NCBI RefSeq assembly: GCF_000403435.2
Contig: NZ_KE159707.1
Location: 2,274-66,273 of the forward strand
Direction: 5' to 3'
Source of the DNA: Oscillibacter sp. 1-3
Lineage (GTDB): Bacteria; Bacillota; Clostridia; Oscillospirales; Oscillospiraceae
Length of the DNA stretch: 64,000 nucleotides
Shown: in pieces, positions 60,234-64,000 of the stretch
Numbering within the stretch: position 1 is the stretch's first letter
Layout of the letters: each line of letters begins with the position of its first letter
The notes under the pieces: model-generated
The model's database searches: none
The model's input: the letters and a program-made list of their open reading frames with translations, nothing else
Told to the model about the DNA's origin: nothing
Position numbers and translations under genes: made by a program

Positions 60234-60869
60234 ATGAAAGGGACCATGTACGGCTATGTCCGGGTATCGACCAAAGAGCAGAAAGAGGACCGCCAGTTGA
60301 CGGCTATGCGGGAATTTGGCGTGGAAGCGGACCGTGTTGTGGTGGAAAAGTTGTCCGGCAAGGATTTTTGCCGTCCGCTGTATCAGGCCCTGGTCATGCG
60401 AATGGACGCCGGGGATGTGCTGGTGATCAAAAGCATTGACCGGCTGGGCCGCAACTATGAGGAAATCCTGGAGCAGTGGCGCTGGCTGACCAAGTCCAGG
60501 GAGATCGCTATCGTCGTTTTAGACATGCCGCTGCTGGACACCCGCCAGGGCCGGGATCTGACCGGCGTGCTGGTGGCGGATATCGTGCTGCAATTGCTCA
60601 GCTATGTGGCGCAGACGGAGCGGGAGTTTAACCGCCAAAGACAGGCAGAGGGAATTGCGGAAGCAAAGGAGCGGGGCGTTCGCTTTGGACCGGACCGCCT
60701 GCCCATGCCGGAGGAATTTGAGACACTGGCCCAGCAGTGGTGGAACGGCGAGGTGTCTGGGGAGCACGCGGCAAAAAGCCTGGGCCTGTCCCGGAGGACC
60801 TTCTGCCGCCGCGCAAAGGAGTGGGGAAACGCCGAGGGTTTGACTGACCGCATCGTTTTTTCTCTTTGA
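60234..60869 (+). CDS. Serine resolvase/invertase
   Basis: A 211-residue small serine recombinase. The catalytic motif is YGYVRVSTKEQKEDRQL (Ser near residue 12), the active-site helix has LVIKSIDRLGRNYEEILEQW, and REFNRQRQAEGIAEAKERGV marks the long E helix. The C-terminal helix-turn-helix is GEHAAKSLGLSRRTFCRRAK. This is the Hin/Tn3-resolvase layout, fully intact. An AGAGGAGG box lies before the ATG. Upstream are two 27-bp dyads that could be its target. Its role may be dimer resolution of a circular element or inversion of DNA. It is convergent with the repA paralogue at 60893-61813. Confidence 0.92.
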   Translation: MKGTMYGYVRVSTKEQKEDRQLTAMREFGVEADRVVVEKLSGKDFCRPLYQALVMRMDAGDVLVIKSIDRLGRNYEEILEQWRWLTKSREIAIVVLDMPLLDTRQGRDLTGVLVADIVLQLLSYVAQTEREFNRQRQAEGIAEAKERGVRFGPDRLPMPEEFETLAQQWWNGEVSGEHAAKSLGLSRRTFCRRAKEWGNAEGLTDRIVFSL

Positions 60870-60892
60870 TTTTTCGCAGTCCAAATCCGGTC

Positions 60893-61813
60893 CTATATGT
60901 GTCCCGCCGCTATGTCCCGGCTGGCCAGCGCGGCGTAATACTGCCCCATGGTCACGGGCGCGTTGTACAGAGCCGCCAGGGTGTACGCTTTGATGTTCCC
61001 AATGGCGGCGGCAGCACTGCACAGGCAGTCTCGAACATAGGTGATATGCTCCCGCGTTAATTTCAGGAACCGGTTTTGGACAACAGCGGTTGGGATATCC
61101 TCCCCGCAGATGCGGATGGTCTCCCTTGCGGAACAGGCTGTCTCGACCATCAGCTCCACATAGCCGTCAAAAATGCCGCTGTCTGTGGGATAATCCCAGA
61201 CCAGGCCCTCGTAGTCAATGTTCTCTCGGATGATCTCCCGAACCGAATCCATCTCATCCATCCTGTCCTTCCGTTTCCGGTAGCGCTTCCTGCTGGGCGG
61301 AAGGGGTAAGGGGGAGGATTGATCAGTCTCATTCCGCTCAGTTTTTTTCTTCTCAGTATTATTAGCCGCCCCTTTCGGGCAGTCTTGGCCGCCCGCTTTG
61401 GGCTGTTTAGACTGCCCGAAAGAGGCGGTCTTGACTGCCTGGTCCTGGCTTTCGTCGGAGGGAGTGACAAAGTTTTTGACATAAATTTTCGCGGGCTTTC
61501 CCTGGCCCTGCTTCTTCCGCTCAATGAGGCCAAGAGCTTCCAGCTCCCGCATGAAGGCTGTGGCCTTGTTGTGGCCGCAGCCGAGGTACTCCCGCACATC
61601 GTCCTGGGTGAAGTAGATGAATACTTTCCCATCCCTGTCCAGCCAGCCGCTTCGGGCGGACAGGCTCATCCGATCCAGCATCAGACCATAGAGGGTCTTG
61701 GCCTCCAGAGAAATGGTCTTGTAATGATCATCTGTAAACAGGACCTTGGGGATGCGGTAAAAGCTGAACTGTTCAGACTCGTTTCCATAGTAATAATCTA
61801 AAATCAAAGGCAT
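60893..61813 (-). CDS. repA: RepA_N-type replication initiator protein A, second copy
   Basis: A 306-residue initiator related to the protein at 18167-19183. It shares DYYYGNESEQFSFYRIPKVL, AKTLYGLMLDRMSLS, IERKKQGQGKPAKIYVKNF, a variable linker, and the C-terminal YVELMVETACSARETIRICG and AYTLAALYNAPVTMGQYYA segments. I chose the ATG at 61813 with GGGAGG upstream. It marks a second integrative element, different in origin from the first. Its gene neighbours here are an NlpC/P60 conjugation protein upstream and a resolvase downstream. Confidence 0.9.
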   Translation of the reverse strand: MPLILDYYYGNESEQFSFYRIPKVLFTDDHYKTISLEAKTLYGLMLDRMSLSARSGWLDRDGKVFIYFTQDDVREYLGCGHNKATAFMRELEALGLIERKKQGQGKPAKIYVKNFVTPSDESQDQAVKTASFGQSKQPKAGGQDCPKGAANNTEKKKTERNETDQSSPLPLPPSRKRYRKRKDRMDEMDSVREIIRENIDYEGLVWDYPTDSGIFDGYVELMVETACSARETIRICGEDIPTAVVQNRFLKLTREHITYVRDCLCSAAAAIGNIKAYTLAALYNAPVTMGQYYAALASRDIAAGHI

Positions 61814-61881
61814 GAAGTACCTCCCAAAATAAGCAGTCAAAAATAGATGAATTCCATGAAAATGTGCATAAAAGCGTGCAA

Positions 61882-61909
61882 AGCCCCGGCGGCCAAAGTC
61901 GCCGGGGCT
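61882..61909 (-). terminator. Terminator of the NlpC/P60 gene
   Basis: A perfect 10-bp GC-rich inverted repeat (AGCCCCGGCG / CGCCGGGGCT, 8-base loop) just after the stop at 61916. The tail on the minus strand is TTGCACGCTTTT, which is only weakly T-rich. Confidence 0.65.
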
Positions 61910-61915
61910 GGTTTG

Positions 61916-63997
61916 TTATGAGTAGTAGTTGGGCCGCGCAATGGTCGCAAAGCCGATTTTTCCAGTCACCACCACATTGTTGGACCCGCTGGCACAGTGG
62001 ATGATCTGGACATTTCCTCCGCTGTCGAAGCCGCAGACAATGCCCACATGGCTGTCGCCGGGGTAGAAGACCAGATCGCCCGGTTGCGCATCCTCCCAGG
62101 TAATTCCGGTGCAGTAGCTGTGCTGTGCCGAGGCCCCGCCTCCGTGGCCTATGATGTAGCTCCCTCTGCTGACATTGTAGAAAACCCAATCGACGAAGCC
62201 AGAGCAGTCCAGGCCGTAGGGCCGGATGGTCCCTGTGCTAGGGCTTCCGGCGGCCCAGACCTCCTTGGGAGTCCCCCAGCGGGAGTCCCAGCCTAAGACA
62301 AGGCTTTTACCGCCCCAGAAATAATTGACCTTTCCAAGAAGCTGATAAGCCATCAGCACCACCTGACGACGCTCCTCGCTAAGATCGTCCGGCAGGCGGG
62401 AGAGGATGTCCCGCACCTCCTGGGGTGAGAGGGTCATGCTCTGGTTACTGCCAATCAGGTTCTGGAACAGATCCTGATACTCGGGCTTCAAAATTTCTTC
62501 CAACAGAGCCTTTTGCTCCTCGGTAAAGCCGTATTCATCCGCAATTTGCTGTGCGGTTTTTACAGTGACAGAAATATGCAGGATGATTTCATCGTCCTCA
62601 TCCTCATGCTCCACCGTTTCCGCGGCATAGGTGATCTCGGTCATATCCCAGAAAGTTTCTCGAAGGACAGCCAGATTTTCGCTGGTAAGGATCGAAGCAC
62701 CGGTGCCATCACCGCTGGAAACGCACACCGAGTAGACCGCCAGGACATTCGGCCAGTTGGCTGTGACGGCCGCGATTCCGCTTTCGTCCATGTCCAGCGT
62801 ATCATAAGGATTGTCCGTTTTGATTTGCTCGATCTGGGCAGTGAGTTCCCCGTTAAGCTGGGCGACGGCCTCCGGAATCGTCATTCCGCTGCCGGGATCG
62901 GAGAAGAACAGGCCGAAAGGAGAAGTGACCAGCAAGCCCACGATACAGATGATTAACGTGATCACGGCCACCACCCAGCCCCCAGCCATGATGGCGGCAG
63001 CCATTTCCCGAGCGGCGGCGACGGCCTTTCTTATGGCCGACACGGCAGCTTTGCCCACGCCCTTGGCGGTAGCCGCTCCGGCCTTTGCCGTGGCACGAGC
63101 GGCCTGTACGGCCCGCTGTGGGGCCTTTGCCGATGCCTGAGCCGTCTGTGCCGTTTTGGCGGAGCGCTCCGCTGTTTTCACAGCCTTCCGAGCAGTTCGA
63201 TGAGTGGGCTGGATTCCGTTTTTGGACACTTTAATCGTGGTTTTGCCCTTCGAGGCACCTTTGGATATGACTGTACCGCTGTTTTTCCCAAGTCCGCCGT
63301 CAGTCGGTGTAAAACCATTTTGACCGACGGAGAGCGGAGGTGTTATGCGCTGGCGGAAAGGCGGTTCTGCCATGCCGCCGCTCCGCGGACTGGCGCTTGT
63401 ATCGCAATCAGTCCGCCGAAGGGCTTCCTTGCGCCTGGACCGCCGCAGTCCTGACCGTTTCATAGCCTCCTTCCGGCCCTGGGCCTGGATGAACTCCTTC
63501 TCACCTTGGGCATAAGCCGGGGATGAACCTTTGGCGGGAGCCGATCTCTTTTGACGGAAAAAGGACCGTTCCATCCTTTGGCCCGGTTCTCTTGCCTGGG
63601 TGGGTTTTTCCGCTGCATTGTGAGCGTCCGTCCTCTGCCGGCGAATGTAGGAATCCCTCGTCTTAATGTCCAGCGGCTGTTGGGATGTCCCCTGCCCGGC
63701 AGGCGGCGTAGTTTTCGGTTCAGGGCGGCGCCCAAGCTGGGACGCTGGCTGGGATGCTCCCGCCCTGATATGCGGCGGCCCGCCAGAGACAGCCTGCTCC
63801 AAATCTACCGGCAGGGTGTCTGTGCCGCCGGAGAACGCTGTTTGCTGAACAGCCTCCCGCGTCTTGATTTTCAACGGCTTTGCGTTGCTCTGAGGGGACG
63901 CATCAGAATGAACAGGGCCCGGAGCGGACCGCTGGCGGCTGGCGGGCCTCGGGCCTTCAGCCTGCCGGGGAGCCGCTTCTCTGGTTTTGACCCACAC
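61916..63997 (-). CDS. CD1108-family conjugation protein with NlpC/P60 peptidase domain (partial)
   Basis: A protein of at least 693 residues that continues beyond the window; the GTG at 63997 is only the first usable codon. The N-terminal 270 residues are basic, Pro/Gln/Arg-rich and disordered. A transmembrane segment (GGWVVAVITLIICIVGLLV, about residue 345) follows. The C-terminus is an NlpC/P60 (C40) peptidase with the catalytic Cys in GLDCSGFVDWVF and the His in GDSHVGIVCGF. CD1108-like proteins cut peptidoglycan for the type IV secretion apparatus in Clostridia elements. It signals the transfer module of the second conjugative element. Confidence 0.9.
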   Translation of the reverse strand: MWVKTREAAPRQAEGPRPASRQRSAPGPVHSDASPQSNAKPLKIKTREAVQQTAFSGGTDTLPVDLEQAVSGGPPHIRAGASQPASQLGRRPEPKTTPPAGQGTSQQPLDIKTRDSYIRRQRTDAHNAAEKPTQAREPGQRMERSFFRQKRSAPAKGSSPAYAQGEKEFIQAQGRKEAMKRSGLRRSRRKEALRRTDCDTSASPRSGGMAEPPFRQRITPPLSVGQNGFTPTDGGLGKNSGTVISKGASKGKTTIKVSKNGIQPTHRTARKAVKTAERSAKTAQTAQASAKAPQRAVQAARATAKAGAATAKGVGKAAVSAIRKAVAAAREMAAAIMAGGWVVAVITLIICIVGLLVTSPFGLFFSDPGSGMTIPEAVAQLNGELTAQIEQIKTDNPYDTLDMDESGIAAVTANWPNVLAVYSVCVSSGDGTGASILTSENLAVLRETFWDMTEITYAAETVEHEDEDDEIILHISVTVKTAQQIADEYGFTEEQKALLEEILKPEYQDLFQNLIGSNQSMTLSPQEVRDILSRLPDDLSEERRQVVLMAYQLLGKVNYFWGGKSLVLGWDSRWGTPKEVWAAGSPSTGTIRPYGLDCSGFVDWVFYNVSRGSYIIGHGGGASAQHSYCTGITWEDAQPGDLVFYPGDSHVGIVCGFDSGGNVQIIHCASGSNNVVVTGKIGFATIARPNYYS

Positions 63998-64000
63998 ACG

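Noticed and set aside
60234..60869. IS607-type transposase TnpA
   Set aside because: The catalytic domain is N-terminal and the helix-turn-helix C-terminal, the layout of resolvases and invertases. IS607 TnpA has the opposite order.
1..64000. CRISPR array
   Set aside because: No series of regularly spaced identical repeats of 25-40 bases was seen. The repeats within 5157-17708 and 54436-57522 are diverged protein-coding repeats.

Overview
The window looks like part of the chromosome of a moderately GC-rich gut Clostridia species, probably of the Oscillospiraceae type. The basis is the Firmicutes-style conjugation genes (Maff2, PcfB, VirD4-like, CD1108-like), many large serine recombinases, SLH-anchored surface proteins, AGGAGG ribosome binding sites and a flagellin/FliB/CsrA cluster. 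Nearly everything is accessory DNA: several integrative elements stacked together. No rRNA, tRNA or CRISPR array was found.

Layout. (1) 1-23,114: the end of an integrative conjugative element. On the minus strand, transcription runs parA, parB, terminator, repA, a DUF3846 protein, two giant SLH surface proteins, terminator, a PAPS-reductase-like protein, a hypothetical, pcfB, the coupling protein and Maff2. On the plus strand lie a 5'-damaged large serine recombinase and a small resolvase-domain protein that lacks the catalytic serine. (2) 23,258-25,443: a 5'-truncated serine recombinase overlapping a metallophosphoesterase gene. (3) 25,604-39,053: a patchwork of KptA, a P-loop ATPase with a divergent XRE regulator, a DUF1016-N / low-molecular-weight phosphatase / AAA-nuclease cluster, a SWIM zinc finger protein, a decayed IS630, an FRG-domain protein and a membrane protein. 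(4) 39,516-47,914: one minus-strand operon with a sigma-like regulator, a DinG-type helicase, a 51-residue protein, four serine recombinase genes (two full length, two that look like separate halves of one) and a second metallophosphoesterase. (5) 48,505-51,409: two unusual membrane-anchored proteins. (6) 51,477-59,830: a flagellar island. (7) 59,921-64,000: paired 27-bp dyads and a resolvase, then a second repA and the start of another conjugation module with a CD1108-like NlpC/P60 protein that runs off the window.

The most exciting item is the flagellar island. All genes are on the minus strand, in the order: an intact TnpB homologue in which all three RuvC catalytic residues are replaced (Lys199, Arg283, Glu365), a structured non-coding stretch that could be its guide RNA, two tandem csrA paralogues, a giant 1028-residue flagellin, two uncharacterised proteins (one with a CheD-like Cys/His motif) and the flagellin lysine methylase FliB. 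A nuclease-dead TnpB beside a flagellin fits the TldR type of RNA-guided transcription repressor, known from flagellin-carrying prophages of enterobacteria. The inferred model is that a mobile element brings its own flagellin, modifies it, controls its translation with CsrA, and silences a resident gene, perhaps the host flagellin, by RNA-guided binding. The guide and its target could not be determined from this window alone.
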